Origin: Ilumatobacter fluminis
Lineage (GTDB): Bacteria > Actinomycetota > Acidimicrobiia > Acidimicrobiales > Ilumatobacteraceae
Assembly (NCBI RefSeq): GCF_004364865.1
Contig: NZ_SOAU01000001.1
Span: 1,736,001 to 1,800,000, forward strand
Reading direction: 5' to 3'
DNA length: 64,000 nucleotides
A program made the position numbers and the translations under genes. Shown here piece by piece: positions 41,423 through 49,470 of the stretch. The notes beneath the pieces are model-generated. The model worked only from the letters and a program-made list of their open reading frames with translations. It was not told the DNA's origin and ran no database searches. Every line of letters starts with the position of its first letter. The stretch's first letter is position 1.

Positions 41423-43144
41423 ATGAGTTCGACGTTCATTCGCGCGACCGGCTCGACGATCGAGCGGCTCGAGCGCGCTGCCGACCGTGACACCGGGGTC
41501 CGATTCGTCGGCCACTCCGTCGCCCCCGACGGACCCGTGTACGTCCCATGGCGTCAGATCCACGACGAGGCACGGTCGGTCGCTGCCGCGCTCCAGGCCA
41601 AGGGGCTGGTCCCCGGTGACCACGTCGCCGTGCTCGGTCCGACGTCTCGTGAGCTGATGACGATCGTGCGAGGCTGCTGGATGGCCGGCATCGCGTCGAT
41701 GGTGTTGCCGTTGCCGATGCGCATGGGCTCGCTCGACGAGTTCGTGAACTCGACCCGTGCCCGCATCCGACACGGCGACGCCAAGCTGGTGCTCATCGAC
41801 GACCAGCTCGCCGCCTTCTACGAGGCAGCGGCAGGCGACCCGCCCATCGAGCCGATGGGCTCGGTGATGCCAGGTGCGCCCAACGTGCCGTCGGGCGACC
41901 GACTCGAGGTGCCCGACGACGACCCGAACCGGCTCGTGATCCTCCAGTACACCTCCGGGTCGACCAGCGAGCCGAAGGGCGTCATGATCCCCGACCGGGT
42001 GCTCACGGCGAACATCGATGCGTGCTGCGAGGCCGCCGTGTTGACCGAGGACGAGGTCATGACGTCATGGCTCCCGCTCTACCACGACATGGGCCTCGTC
42101 GGGTTCCTCGCCATCCCGATGTGCCAGGGTGTCGATCTCGTCCAGGCGGCACCGCAGGACTTCATGGCCAGCCCGGGGGCCTGGATGCAGTGGATCTCCG
42201 ACTGGGGCGGCACCGCAACGGCCGGACCGAACTTCTCGTGGGTGCTCGCGACGCGTGCACTCAAGCTCGCCGCCAAGAAGGGGCAGCAGCTCGACCTGTC
42301 GTCGCTGACGCTCGCCCTGTCGGGCGCCGAGCCCGTCGACCCGAAAGCGGTCGAGGCGTTCGTCGCCGCCGCCGAGCCGTTCGGGTTCGAGGGGGGCGCC
42401 GTGTTCCCCGCCTTCGGCATGGCCGAGACGGCGATCGGAGCGTCGTTCCCGAAGCGGGGCGACGGGCTGCGGTGCGACACGGTCGACCGTGAAGTGCTCG
42501 AGCGCACGCGTGTCGCGAAGCCGGTCGAGATCACCGATCCCGACGACCTCGCCGTCACCGCTCGTCGACTCCCGATGCTCGGCACCGCGGTGCCCGGCAT
42601 GGAGCTCAAGGTGGTCGATCCCGACAGCCGCGAGGAGTTGCCCGAACGACACGTGGGTGAGCTGCTGCTCCGCGGCACCTCGGTGACGCCCGGGTACTAC
42701 AAGCGCGACGACGCCACACGGGCCCTCTTCCACGAGGACTGGCTGTGCACGGGCGACCTCGCCTACGTGCTCGACGGCCAGCTGATCCTGTGCGGCCGCA
42801 TCAAGGACGTGATCATCGTCGGCGGACGCAACGTGTTCCCCGAAGACATCGAACGCGCCGTCGGTGGCCTCGACGGTGTGCGTGCCGGCAACGTGATCGC
42901 GTTCGGCATGGAGGGATACAAGGGCAAGGAGTCGGTCGTCGTCGTCGCCGAGGTGCGTGCCGACGATCCCGACGAGGTGCGCGAGACCATCCACCATCGA
43001 ACGCTCGAGGTGTGCGGCCTCCCGCCGCGCGACGTCATGCTGGTGCAGGCGGGCACGCTCCCGAAGACCAGTTCGGGCAAGCTCCAGCGCGCCAAGTGCA
43101 AGGAGCTGTACCTCGACGAACAGCTCGATCTCGTCGAGGGCTGA
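41423..43144 (+). CDS. Fatty acyl-AMP ligase (FAAL/FadD32-like)
   Basis: Activates a long-chain fatty acid to acyl-AMP, usually for loading onto an acyl-carrier protein or polyketide synthase. It is 573 residues long. The P-loop is QYTSGSTSEPKGVM. LPLYHDMGLVGFL is a FAAL hallmark, and AFGMAETAIG, WLCTGDLAY and IIVGGRNVFPEDIE follow. The catalytic C-terminal Lys is in LPKTSSGKLQR. TAGCGT (41409-41414) lies eight bases before the ATG. No polyketide synthase or acyl carrier is next to it, so the product is unknown. Confidence 0.92.
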   Translation: MSSTFIRATGSTIERLERAADRDTGVRFVGHSVAPDGPVYVPWRQIHDEARSVAAALQAKGLVPGDHVAVLGPTSRELMTIVRGCWMAGIASMVLPLPMRMGSLDEFVNSTRARIRHGDAKLVLIDDQLAAFYEAAAGDPPIEPMGSVMPGAPNVPSGDRLEVPDDDPNRLVILQYTSGSTSEPKGVMIPDRVLTANIDACCEAAVLTEDEVMTSWLPLYHDMGLVGFLAIPMCQGVDLVQAAPQDFMASPGAWMQWISDWGGTATAGPNFSWVLATRALKLAAKKGQQLDLSSLTLALSGAEPVDPKAVEAFVAAAEPFGFEGGAVFPAFGMAETAIGASFPKRGDGLRCDTVDREVLERTRVAKPVEITDPDDLAVTARRLPMLGTAVPGMELKVVDPDSREELPERHVGELLLRGTSVTPGYYKRDDATRALFHEDWLCTGDLAYVLDGQLILCGRIKDVIIVGGRNVFPEDIERAVGGLDGVRAGNVIAFGMEGYKGKESVVVVAEVRADDPDEVRETIHHRTLEVCGLPPRDVMLVQAGTLPKTSSGKLQRAKCKELYLDEQLDLVEG

Positions 43145-43187
43145 TTCGCCTCAGCGACGGTCCGCCGATGGCAGGGCCCGATCGGCT

Positions 43188-43205
43188 CACCCGGATCACC
43201 GGGTG
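43188..43205. terminator. Bidirectional hairpin terminator
   Basis: CACCCGG (43188-43194) pairs with CCGGGTG (43199-43205) around ATCA. It lies exactly between the convergent stops of the acyl-AMP ligase and the PRC-barrel gene. Confidence 0.6.
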
Positions 43206-43206
43206 G

Positions 43207-43533
43207 TCAGCGGGCGGCGTAGTGGACCGCGAGGTCGCGGCGTTGGCGGCCGGTGAGGACCGGTCGGCCACTCGCCGGCGGTGAGAGGCGGAACCAGTCG
43301 CGATCCCAGGCGACCACGATGTCGCCCGTGTCGGTCTGGGCGGCGCCGGCCGTCGGGACGTAGTGCGAACGCCGCAGCATGCCGGGGTCGACCACCAGGT
43401 ACTGCGGTTCGTATTCGCCGTCGGCGTAGACGACATCGGTGATGGTGCCGAGCGCGAGACCGTGTGCGTCGAAGACCTTGCGGCCCGTGTAAATGGGGCC
43501 GAGGTCGCTCGAGTCGGTCGTCCGGTATTGCAT
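43207..43533 (-). CDS. PRC-barrel domain protein (copy 1)
   Basis: A 108-residue beta-barrel protein of the PRC/H-chain type (GRKVFDAHGLALGTITDVVY, QYLVVDPGMLRRSHYVP). It is paralogous to the next gene: both have VVxPGMLRRxHYxP and end DIVVxWDxxWFxxSPP. ATG 43533 has a textbook Shine-Dalgarno sequence (GGAGG). PRC-barrel proteins bind proteins or RNA; the role here is unknown. Confidence 0.85.
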   Translation of the reverse strand: MQYRTTDSSDLGPIYTGRKVFDAHGLALGTITDVVYADGEYEPQYLVVDPGMLRRSHYVPTAGAAQTDTGDIVVAWDRDWFRLSPPASGRPVLTGRQRRDLAVHYAAR

Positions 43534-43658
43534 TGGCTGACCTCCGGGTCGGGATCCGGGTCGGGGTCGCCCGCTCCTCCCAGTCTGGAGCGGTGGCGTC
43601 GTGGTGTCGAGTCGCCCTCCCCAGTCGCTCGCGCCGCCGATGTCGATCAGACGCATCG

Positions 43659-43994
43659 TCAGCGGTCCGCGTAGTGGGCTTCGACCTGGCGTCGGTCGTC
43701 GGTCGACAGGACGTGGTCGCGGGCGGCGGGTGGCGACATCTTGAACCATTGCTGGTCCCACGGGACGACGATGTCGCCGTCGATCGATTCGTACGAGCCT
43801 TCGACAGGGAGGTAGTGCGCCCGGCGGAGCATGCCGGGCTTGACCACGAAGTACTCGGGGGTCTCGTCGGTGGGATCGAAGAGCACGTCGTCGATCGAGC
43901 CGAGCGGTTCGCCCCGTTCGTCGATGACCTGGCGTCCGGTGAACTGGGGGTTGTCGCCGTGGCGACCGGGGGTGCGGTCGGTCGGTGTGGACAT
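43659..43994 (-). CDS. PRC-barrel domain protein (copy 2)
   Basis: A 111-residue protein: a short basic/polar N-terminus, then the PRC barrel (GRQVIDERGEPLGSIDDVLFD, EYFVVKPGMLRRAHYLP). Tandem paralogue of the gene 125 bp downstream, presumably by duplication. ATG 43994 is preceded by AAAGGAG. Similar small PRC proteins are often stress-induced in actinobacteria; that role is inferred here. Confidence 0.85.
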   Translation of the reverse strand: MSTPTDRTPGRHGDNPQFTGRQVIDERGEPLGSIDDVLFDPTDETPEYFVVKPGMLRRAHYLPVEGSYESIDGDIVVPWDQQWFKMSPPAARDHVLSTDDRRQVEAHYADR

Positions 43995-44116
43995 GGGAGG
44001 GCTCCTTTCGCCCGTCACGCCCGCTGTCATCATTCTGTAACATTCGAGGGTCGGGGTCCAGTCACCCGTTCTGGTGAAATCGCCCGGGCCGTCGCACGAG
44101 GTGGCACGATGGCGGC

Positions 44117-45184
44117 GTGCAGGTCGTGTTCTCACTCCGTCATCAGGCACATCACCCGCAGCGCGAGTTCGAGTCGTCCGGCTTCCAGGAACCGTTCGAG
44201 CGGCCCGAGCGAGCCGAGTTCATCCGGAGTGCGCTCGCCGCCGACGGTTCGTTCGAGTTCGTCGCCCCCGAGGACTGGGGCGTCGCGCCGATCGAGGCAG
44301 TCCACGACCCCGGACTCGTCCACTTCCTCGAACACGCGTGGGAGGAGTACCAGCAAGCACACGGCCCCACCCACGACGTCATCCCCGACGTGTTCGCGAT
44401 GCCGCAGCTGCGAGAGGGGATGGGGGCCGCTCGCGAGCCGTCCGACGTGTCGGCCCGACTCGGCTGGTGGTGCTTCGAGACGACCACGCCACTGACCCAC
44501 GGCACCTACGACGCCGCCCGCTCGTCGGTCGATGTCGCTCTCACGGCGGCCGATCTGGTCGCGAACGGCGAACGGTTCGCGTACGGCCTGTGCCGGCCGC
44601 CCGGTCATCACGCCGCCCGGTCGGTGTACGGCGGGTACTGCTTCTTCAACAATGCTGCGGTCGTCGCCGACCACCTGGCGCGAACCCTCGATGCCAAGGT
44701 GACGGTGCTCGACGTCGACTATCACCACGGCAACGGCACGCAGCAGATCTTCTACAGCCGCGGCGACGTGCAGTTCGTGTCGTTGCACGGCGACACGGAA
44801 CGGGCCTATCCGTACCTGACGGGGCACGTCGACGAGCGCGGCACCGGCGACGGCGCCGGCACGACGTCGAACTTCCCGCTGGCCGCCCACACCGACGACG
44901 ACACGTTCCTCGACCATCTGGCCGCGGCCTGCGACGACGTCGACTCGTTCGACCCCGATCTCGTGGTGGTGTCGCTCGGGCTCGACACCTACTTCGACGA
45001 CCCGATCTGCGACCTCGACCTCACCGCCGACGGATTCGAGGCGTGCGGCCGGATGGTCGCCCAGATGGGTTTCCCGACCGTCGTACTCCAGGAGGGCGGC
45101 TACGCCACCGCCGAACTCGGCGAAAACGCCCGTCGCTGGCTCACCGGCCTCGCACCCACCCGCCCGAACCCGACGAAGGCGTGA
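44117..45184 (+). CDS. Histone deacetylase family / acetylpolyamine amidohydrolase-like protein
   Basis: Zinc amidohydrolase of 355 residues. RPPGHHA supplies the catalytic His pair. DVDYHHGNGTQ supplies the metal ligands Asp and His. LGLDTYFDDP gives the third ligand, and EGGYATAELG closes the site. GYCFFNNAAVVAD is also family-typical. In bacteria such proteins deacetylate polyamines or small amines; the substrate here is not predictable. GTG 44117 start. The stop codon lies in the stem of a strong terminator hairpin. Confidence 0.9.
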   Translation: MQVVFSLRHQAHHPQREFESSGFQEPFERPERAEFIRSALAADGSFEFVAPEDWGVAPIEAVHDPGLVHFLEHAWEEYQQAHGPTHDVIPDVFAMPQLREGMGAAREPSDVSARLGWWCFETTTPLTHGTYDAARSSVDVALTAADLVANGERFAYGLCRPPGHHAARSVYGGYCFFNNAAVVADHLARTLDAKVTVLDVDYHHGNGTQQIFYSRGDVQFVSLHGDTERAYPYLTGHVDERGTGDGAGTTSNFPLAAHTDDDTFLDHLAAACDDVDSFDPDLVVVSLGLDTYFDDPICDLDLTADGFEACGRMVAQMGFPTVVLQEGGYATAELGENARRWLTGLAPTRPNPTKA

Positions 45185-45217
45185 ACGAACTGCGCAACTA
45201 TTGCGCAGTTTGTTCAC
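45181..45217. terminator. Strong bidirectional terminator hairpin
   Basis: GTGAACGAACTGCGCAA (45181-45197) pairs with TTGCGCAGTTTGTTCAC (45201-45217), 16 of 17 positions, with a three-base loop. It contains the deacetylase stop codon and serves the convergent LLM gene too. Three copies of GGTCGGGCT (about 45222-45249) follow. Confidence 0.85.
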
Positions 45218-45259
45218 GCATTGGTCGGGCTGGTCGGGCTGGTCGGGCTGGGGGTGGGG

Positions 45260-46279
45260 TCAGAGGGACTTGATGCCGTCGATGACGGAGCGCCAGCGGT
45301 CGGCCTCCGACTCGTACGGGGCGTAGAACGAGATCCGGCTGATCACGTCGCCGTAGCGGCGACCGAGTTCGGGCGCGACCTCCTCAGGGGCACCGACGAC
45401 GGCGAAGGTGTTGAGGATCTCGTCGTCGATCAGGCCGCCCATCTCGTCCCACTTTCCCTGCTTCGACAGGGCGTTCAGTTCGTCCTGGAGGCCGCCCCAG
45501 CCGTGCAGTTCGAGCACACCGCGGTACGCCGGGGTCGAGCCGTAGAACGCGATCTGCTTCCGCACGGCGTCGGCGGCCTGTTCCATCTGCTCGTCGGTCG
45601 TGCCGGTGACGACGAACGACGGCCCGACGATCTCGAACCCTTCCATCGTCTTACCGGCCTTGGCACGACCTGCCTCGAGGGCGGGGATGGTGACCTCGCG
45701 GAGGAACCGCTCGGTCGTGAAGCCGTGGCAGAAGAAGCCGTCGCAGACCTCGCCGGCGACCTCGGTCATCAGCGGGCCGACGCCGGCGAGGAAGATGCGC
45801 GGCACGCCGAAGTCGCCGAGATCCTTCGCCGACGGGGTGAAGAAGGGGGTCATGAGCGTGTGGCGGTAGAACTCGCCCCGGAACTCGAGCGGTGTGCCGT
45901 TTTCCCAGGTGTCCCAGATCGCTCGAACCGCCTGGATCATCTCCCGCATGCGGGCGGCCGGCTTGCTCCACTCCATCGAGAAGCGCTTCGTGATGTGGGG
46001 CTTGATCTGGCTGCCCAGACCGAGGACGAAGCGACCCTGGGTGAGGGTTTGCATGTCCCATCCGATGTTCGCGAGCAGCATCGGGTTGCGGGCGAAGGCA
46101 ACGGCGATCGAGGTGCCGAGCTCGATCTCCGACGTGGTCTGCGACGCGAGGGCGAGCGGCAGGAACGGATCGTGTGCCGTCTCGGCCGTCCAGGCGCCGG
46201 AGTACCCGGCGGCTTCGAGCTCGGCGGCGTTGGCGGCGGCGTCGGTGATGGAACCGGAGAGGCTGGCGTCGACCTTCAT
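45260..46279 (-). CDS. LLM-class (F420-dependent type) oxidoreductase
   Basis: A 339-residue luciferase-like TIM barrel. It shows the N-terminal GYSGAWTAETAHDPFLPLALA, ELGTSIAVAFARNPMLLA, TQGRFVLGLGSQIKPHI and PRIFLAGVGPLMTEVAGE. The TIGR03617-like pattern suggests coenzyme F420 rather than FMN, but that is inferred. TACCGT lies eight bases before ATG 46279, supporting a leaderless start. Substrate unknown. Confidence 0.87.
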   Translation of the reverse strand: MKVDASLSGSITDAAANAAELEAAGYSGAWTAETAHDPFLPLALASQTTSEIELGTSIAVAFARNPMLLANIGWDMQTLTQGRFVLGLGSQIKPHITKRFSMEWSKPAARMREMIQAVRAIWDTWENGTPLEFRGEFYRHTLMTPFFTPSAKDLGDFGVPRIFLAGVGPLMTEVAGEVCDGFFCHGFTTERFLREVTIPALEAGRAKAGKTMEGFEIVGPSFVVTGTTDEQMEQAADAVRKQIAFYGSTPAYRGVLELHGWGGLQDELNALSKQGKWDEMGGLIDDEILNTFAVVGAPEEVAPELGRRYGDVISRISFYAPYESEADRWRSVIDGIKSL

Positions 46280-46366
46280 GGATCGAGACGGTAGGTGAGC
46301 GGCACGCCGTGGGGCGATCCGAGCCGGCCCGACTCGATGTGACTTCGGTGACTCGTCGAGTCGCCG

Positions 46367-47251
46367 TCAGTCCTGGTCGCGGAGGAACTTCTCGACCTCT
46401 TCGGCGAGTTCGTCGCCGCTGCGGTACTCGAGGCTCGGGCCGCCGGCATCGATGTCGGCGACGTCGTCACCGGCGTCGTAGAGCTGTTCGAGCTGGTGAA
46501 GCATCGACTCGTGCTCGGGGTTGTTCGCGACGAGCTGGTCGAGGCGACGGCCCTGGGAGATGACCTCCGCTCGCAGCTCGGCCGCCTCGAACACGAGACC
46601 GGTCGCTTCGCGGGTGCCGTCGAGCAGCGCGACGCTCGCCGACGGGTACGGCATCGACGTGATGTAGTGGGGCACCTGCGCCCAGATGCCGATCGACGGG
46701 ATGCCGCGATCGTGCATCTCGCGTTCGAGCGCCGCTGCGGCACCGGCCGGCACGTCGATCGTGCTGCGCAGGAACGGGACCCGGGCCAGCACGTCCTGCG
46801 ACGGGCTGCTGATCGAGAGGCGGGCCGGCCGCGTGTGCGGAACGGCGAACGGGTAGGCCCCGAGGTGGGCCATGTGCCGCACGCCGAGCTCGACCGCGAT
46901 GTCGCCGACGATGCGGGTGAAACGGTGCCAGGCCATGTCGGGCTCGGGGCCGTGCAGGACGAGCACGTCCTGGCCTGTCTGATCGGTGCCGGCGGACAGC
47001 AGGATCCGCTCCCAGTGGAGCACCGAGTGCAGCCCTTCGCGCAGCTCCATCGTGGGGCGGCGAGCCCGGTAGTCGATGTAGGTGTCGTCGTCGAACTCGA
47101 CGATCGGCGAGGACTCGGCGTCGGCGGTGATGGCGTCGATGGCCGCCTTTGCGGCGCCGCTCGCATCGATCCAGCCGCTCAGACCGACGAGCAGCACCGG
47201 GTCGGTGACCTCGGGCCGATCGTCCACCCAGCGTGCGCTCGCGTCCTCCAC
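46367..47251 (-). CDS. PAC2 family protein
   Basis: A 294-residue protein of the PAC2 (proteasome assembly chaperone 2-like) family of actinobacteria: PVLLVGLSGWIDASGAAKAAID, LLSAGTDQTGQDVLVLHGPEP, HLGAYPFAVPHTRPARL. The C-terminal 50 residues are helical and acidic. GTG 47251 has TACTCT (plus-strand 47259-47264) seven bases upstream. It is divergent from the thioredoxin gene with only 33 bp between starts, so the two promoters are interleaved. Function in bacteria unclear. Confidence 0.86.
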   Translation of the reverse strand: MEDASARWVDDRPEVTDPVLLVGLSGWIDASGAAKAAIDAITADAESSPIVEFDDDTYIDYRARRPTMELREGLHSVLHWERILLSAGTDQTGQDVLVLHGPEPDMAWHRFTRIVGDIAVELGVRHMAHLGAYPFAVPHTRPARLSISSPSQDVLARVPFLRSTIDVPAGAAAALEREMHDRGIPSIGIWAQVPHYITSMPYPSASVALLDGTREATGLVFEAAELRAEVISQGRRLDQLVANNPEHESMLHQLEQLYDAGDDVADIDAGGPSLEYRSGDELAEEVEKFLRDQD

Positions 47252-47284
47252 GTGGCCGAGAGTACCGCCGATAGGGTGACCCGC

Positions 47285-47989
47285 ATGGCGATCGATGTCA
47301 CCGATGCAACCTTCCAGACCGACGTCGTCGACAAGTCGTTGACGACTCCGGTGGTGGTCGACCTGTGGGCGACGTGGTGCGGACCGTGCCAGACCCTCAC
47401 CCCGATCCTCGAGAAGGTCGTCGCCGAGACGAACGGTCAGGTCGAGCTGGTCAAGGTCGACATCGACGCCAACCCGGGCATCGCGCAGGCGTTCCGGGTG
47501 CAGTCGATCCCGATGGTGGTGGCGTTCCAGAACGGCCAGCCGGTCGACGCATTCATGGGGGCGCAAGGCGAACACGAGGTTCGTGAGTTCGTCGAGCGGT
47601 TGCTGCCGACGGCTGCCGAGTCGCAGCTCGCCGCACTGATCGAGGCCGGCGACGAAGCCTCCCTCCGCATGGCCTTGCAGGCCGATCCGGGCAACGAGGA
47701 CGCCATCGTGGCGCTGGCCGAGTTGCTGGTCGACCGGGGCGACGTCGACGAGGCGCTGGCACTGCTCGAACGCATCCCCGAGAGCGACCGAACGCGCCCG
47801 ATCGCCGCCAAGGCCCGTGTCCACCTGGCCCCCGACGACGACTACGACGACAAGCTGACCCAGCTGCTCGACCAGGTGAAGGCCGACGACGACGCTCGTC
47901 AGGAGTTCATCGACATCCTCGAGCTGATGGGGCCGCACGATCCCCGCACTGCGGCGTATCGCAAGCAGCTCACTGCTCGTCTGTTCTGA
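47285..47989 (+). CDS. Thioredoxin-TPR fusion (CnoX/YbbN-like)
   Basis: A 234-residue protein with a thioredoxin domain (residues 1-107, active site LWATWCGPCQTL, cis-Pro in VQSIPMVVAF) and a C-terminal TPR-like domain (LADPGNEDAIVALAELLVDRG type helices). The architecture matches CnoX/YbbN, a redox co-chaperone; the intact WCGPC suggests oxidoreductase activity as well. TAGGGT (47272-47277) ends seven bases before the ATG, a leaderless start. Confidence 0.91.
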   Translation: MAIDVTDATFQTDVVDKSLTTPVVVDLWATWCGPCQTLTPILEKVVAETNGQVELVKVDIDANPGIAQAFRVQSIPMVVAFQNGQPVDAFMGAQGEHEVREFVERLLPTAAESQLAALIEAGDEASLRMALQADPGNEDAIVALAELLVDRGDVDEALALLERIPESDRTRPIAAKARVHLAPDDDYDDKLTQLLDQVKADDDARQEFIDILELMGPHDPRTAAYRKQLTARLF

Positions 47990-48098
47990 GCCGACGTCGA
48001 TCCTGGTCGCTTTGCGTCCCGGACGGCGTAGTCTGACCGCACCGACTTCCTCCTGATCCGTCTCGCGCGCCTGCGCGATCGACGAAGGAGGTAGGTCG

Positions 48099-48911
48099 AT
48101 GCTCGACCACGAGGTGCCGGACGCCCGTCCAGCGGTGCGTTCCGACGATGGCGGCGACGATCGGGTCGCGCCGGTCAAACGCCCCGAGCCGCCGGTCACG
48201 CTCGGCGAACGTGCGCTCGCCTGGTGGCGTTGGTTCGGTCCGGCCCGATTGGTCGCCACCGTGGTGTCGGTGGTGGTCGTCGGACTGCTCGGCTTCTGGC
48301 TGGTCCGGGCGCCCGTGCCGTCGGCCGAGGCGACGTTGCCCGTTGCAGGAGCGACGTCACTGCCCTCGGTCACCCTGCCGCCGTCGGCCACGGTGGCGAC
48401 GCCCGAGGACTCTGCATCGGCGACGTCGGTGCCGTCGGAGGACGCCACGATCGTCGTGCACGTCGCCGGCGCGGTTGCCGACACCGGGGTGTACGAGCTG
48501 GCCGGTGGTGCCCGTGTGGACGACGCGATCGAGTCGGCGGGCGGCCCGTCGGCCGAGGCCGATCTCGACGCCGTCAACCTGGCGCAGGTGCTCGTCGACG
48601 GTCAACGGTTGTTCGTGCCGGTGGTCGGTTCGGTCGATCACTCGACGACGCCGGTGCTCAGCCCGTCGGCCGGTTCGGCGATGTCGTCCGAGGACGCCGA
48701 CGCGCCGGACGCACCGGTCGGTCCGGTCGATCTCAACCGGGCGAGTGCCGACGAGCTCGAGACACTGCCCGGCGTCGGGCCCGCCACCGCTGCGGCGATC
48801 GTCGACGACCGGGAACGCAACGGCCCGTTCGTGACCGTGGACGACCTCGAACGAGTCCCCGGTGTCGGCCCCGCCAAGCTGGCTGCGCTCCGAGACCTGG
48901 TGTCGGTGTGA
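48099..48911 (+). CDS. comEA: ComEA-type DNA receptor
   Basis: DNA-binding competence protein of the cell surface, 270 residues: a cytoplasmic N-terminus, a membrane helix (about 50-70), a Ser/Thr/Pro linker, an SLBB domain (VVHVAGAVADTGVYELAGG) and two C-terminal helix-hairpin-helix motifs (LETLPGVGPATAAAIVDDRE, LERVPGVGPAKLAALRDL). A GAAGGAGG ribosome site precedes the ATG. comEC follows after one leftward gene, so the order comEA-comEC-holA is kept apart from that insertion. Confidence 0.92.
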   Translation: MLDHEVPDARPAVRSDDGGDDRVAPVKRPEPPVTLGERALAWWRWFGPARLVATVVSVVVVGLLGFWLVRAPVPSAEATLPVAGATSLPSVTLPPSATVATPEDSASATSVPSEDATIVVHVAGAVADTGVYELAGGARVDDAIESAGGPSAEADLDAVNLAQVLVDGQRLFVPVVGSVDHSTTPVLSPSAGSAMSSEDADAPDAPVGPVDLNRASADELETLPGVGPATAAAIVDDRERNGPFVTVDDLERVPGVGPAKLAALRDLVSV

Positions 48912-49016
48912 TGCCGACTCGGTTCCGGGCGTTCTCGTGGTGGACGCGCCGCCGAAGGAGTGGCGCGTCGCTGCGTGGTGGTCGGGGAGTTTCCGTCGGG
49001 CGGAGGCTCGTCGTGA

Positions 49017-49469
49017 TCAGAGGACGAGCGATTCGCCGACGACCTGCGACGACACGACGAGTGCGATCGACACACCGACGGCGACGGCGAGCGTCAGGTA
49101 CATCAGCTCTCGCGTGTAGTCGCTCCACGAGGCAATCGGGCGACGGGTGGCCCGCCAGGCGGCGACGAACCCGAGGAGGAGCCAGAACGGCACGCTGGCG
49201 AGGATCGCGAGGGGATACACCGATTCGTCGCCGAACGGCGCGCCGGCGACGAGCAGACCCGGCGCTGCGATCGCCCCGGCGAACAGGCCGACCAGACCGG
49301 ACGTGCGACCATCGAACAGGCCGAGTGCGAGCAGCGAGATGGCGCCGAACACGATCATCGGGATCGTGCCGAACAACGGTCCGAGGGTCCGGATGCGCTT
49401 CTTGTACCACCGGGGGCCGGCGGTGAGCGGCGCCGTGCGGACTCCATCGGCGTTCGAGTGGGGGCTCAT
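49017..49469 (-). CDS. Four-helix membrane protein
   Basis: A 150-residue protein with a short cytoplasmic N-terminus and about four membrane helices (GTIPMIVFGAISLLALGLF onwards). No family recognised. It is encoded opposite to comEA/comEC and sits between them. Its ATG (49469) is one base from the GTG assigned to comEC, so the promoters must lie within each other's coding sequence. A TAGGCT (on the minus strand) is 16 bases before the ATG. Confidence 0.7.
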   Translation of the reverse strand: MSPHSNADGVRTAPLTAGPRWYKKRIRTLGPLFGTIPMIVFGAISLLALGLFDGRTSGLVGLFAGAIAAPGLLVAGAPFGDESVYPLAILASVPFWLLLGFVAAWRATRRPIASWSDYTRELMYLTLAVAVGVSIALVVSSQVVGESLVL

Positions 49470-49470
49470 C

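Noticed and set aside
48911-49426. 171-codon plus-strand ORF starting at the comEA stop
   Set aside because: The product is almost pure Arg/Thr/Ser and is antisense to the membrane protein at 49017-49469.
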